Below are positions 6,298 through 7,197 of a DNA stretch of 7,197 nucleotides, one piece after another. Made by a program: the position numbers and the translations under genes. The notes under the pieces were generated by a model. That model worked only from the letters and a program-made list of their open reading frames with translations, did not search any database and was not told where the DNA came from. The first letter of the stretch is position 1. The number at the start of each line of letters is the position of its first letter. Source of the DNA: Armatimonadota bacterium (GTDB lineage: Bacteria > Armatimonadota > HRBIN16); contig JAPWUZ010000134.1 in assembly GCA_028275265.1 (NCBI GenBank), forward strand, positions 1-7,197, in the 5' to 3' direction.

Positions 6298-7197
6298 TTA
6301 CAGGCACCGCTTCAGAATCCGCGCCGCCACCTCCGGCGTGATGTCGCCGTGCTCGCCCAGCGCGGTCATTCCGTGCGCGCGCAACTGCTGCACAATCGCC
6401 GGAACAGCCTCCGCCCCGATGCCGTACGCCGACAGACGGGTGGGAATACCTACGCTCTCGAAAAACTCGCGAGTGCGTTCTATAGCCTCATCGATGCGGC
6501 TATCCTCATCGCCCTCGCGGATGCCCCACACCCGCTCTGCATACTGCAGGAGCTTCTCCCTCTTCTCCCGACGCTTGACCTCCATGACCCCCGGCAGCAC
6601 GATAGCCAGAGTGCGGGCGTGGTCGATATCATACAAAGCGGTTATCTCGTGCCCAATCGCATGGGTCGCCCAGTCCTGTGGCACTCCCACGCCGATGATG
6701 CCGTTCAACGCCATCGTCGCGCACCACATGATGTTAGCGCGAGTATCGTAATCGGTAGGGTTTTCCAGCACTTTCGGAGCCTGTTCGATAAGTGTCAGCA
6801 AAATCGCCTCTGCCATTCGGTCCTGCAATGGAGCATTGACCGGATAGGTCAGATACTGCTCCATCACATGCACAAAGGCGTCCACGATGCCGTTGGCGGT
6901 CTGGCGCGGTGGCAGGGAGAAGGTAGTCTGCGGGTCCAGCGCGGCGAAACGCGGGTACACCAGCGGCGAGTAGAAAGCCAGTTTCGCCTTCTTCTCCCAG
7001 CGCGTGATGACCGCGTTGCCGTTCATTTCGGAGCCGGTGCCCGGCAGAGTCAACACCGCGCCGATGGGCAGTGCCTCATGCACCTTCGCCCGTTTTTCCA
7101 GAATGTCCCAAGGGTCTCCCTCAAAAGGAACCGCCGCCGCGATGAACTTGGTGCCGTCCAGCACCGAGCCACCTCCCACAGCCAGCAGGAAATCTAT
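6298..7197 (-). CDS. yqhD: Iron-type alcohol dehydrogenase / NADPH-dependent aldehyde reductase, YqhD-like, 5' partial
   Basis: The window holds 299 C-terminal residues; the frame stays open to the right edge (IDFLLAVGGGSVLDG), so the GTG codon at 7177-7179 is an internal Val. Against E. coli YqhD (387 residues) about 85 N-terminal residues are missing. Visible motifs, numbered from the window edge: the cofactor loop GGGS at 8-11 with SVLDGTK after it, LTLPGTGSE, LPPRQTANGIVDAFVH and GVPQDWATHAIGHE. The metal ligands are all present: D106 and H110 (codons 6880-6882, 6868-6870), H179 and H193 (6661-6663, 6619-6621), corresponding to YqhD D194, H198, H267 and H281. The family reduces short-chain and reactive aldehydes to alcohols with NADPH in the cytosol, using a bound divalent metal (zinc in YqhD). 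The exact substrate here is unknown. Butanol dehydrogenase (BdhA-type) is the closest alternative name. Its promoter is outside the window, and its stop abuts that of the convergent hydrolase gene. Confidence 0.93.
   Translation of the reverse strand: MDFLLAVGGGSVLDGTKFIAAAVPFEGDPWDILEKRAKVHEALPIGAVLTLPGTGSEMNGNAVITRWEKKAKLAFYSPLVYPRFAALDPQTTFSLPPRQTANGIVDAFVHVMEQYLTYPVNAPLQDRMAEAILLTLIEQAPKVLENPTDYDTRANIMWCATMALNGIIGVGVPQDWATHAIGHEITALYDIDHARTLAIVLPGVMEVKRREKREKLLQYAERVWGIREGDEDSRIDEAIERTREFFESVGIPTRLSAYGIGAEAVPAIVQQLRAHGMTALGEHGDITPEVAARILKRCL

Overview
The window is GC-rich (by eye about 60%), densely coding bacterial DNA. It has three genes on the + strand, which look co-directional and possibly co-transcribed, followed by one convergent gene on the - strand. 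No phage, transposon, CRISPR or RNA gene is visible, and no gap exceeds 300 bases. The protein styles (InlB-like repeat tail, long Ig/FN3-like repeats, a Trp-rich 'PWRGYWV' region, a C-terminal FlgD-type Ig domain, a GH42-like enzyme with a CBM4/9-like front end and helical linker) recall Armatimonadota and related thermophilic or soil lineages. That placement is an impression from protein style, not a proof.

Layout: (1) 2-2806, the 3' part of a large extracellular protein with four tandem repeats of about 110 residues; its start lies left of the window. (2) 2821-3213, a small predicted lipoprotein with one Ig-like domain, only 14 bases downstream and preceded by a near-consensus Shine-Dalgarno. 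(3) A 45-base gap filled mostly by a perfect 12-bp inverted repeat with no T tract. (4) 3259-6297, a secreted multidomain glycoside hydrolase of clan GH-A, closest in style to GH42, with candidate catalytic glutamates E558 and E721. (5) 6298-7197 on the - strand, an iron-type alcohol dehydrogenase/aldehyde reductase close to E. coli YqhD, whose N-terminus lies right of the window. Genes 4 and 5 converge with no bases between their stop codons.

The three + strand products all appear to be exported: a surface or adhesive scaffold, a membrane-anchored Ig-like lipoprotein and a polysaccharide-active enzyme. A cell-surface glycan-binding or glycan-degrading function is a reasonable inference from this, but the substrate cannot be read from the sequence. 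The YqhD-like gene is a cytosolic oxidoreductase with no evident link to them. I see no convincing new defence or mobile system. The items most worth a second look are the intergenic hairpin that overlaps the translation start signals of the hydrolase, the mosaic conservation of the tandem repeats, the unassigned Trp-rich region of the surface protein, and the hydrolase itself.
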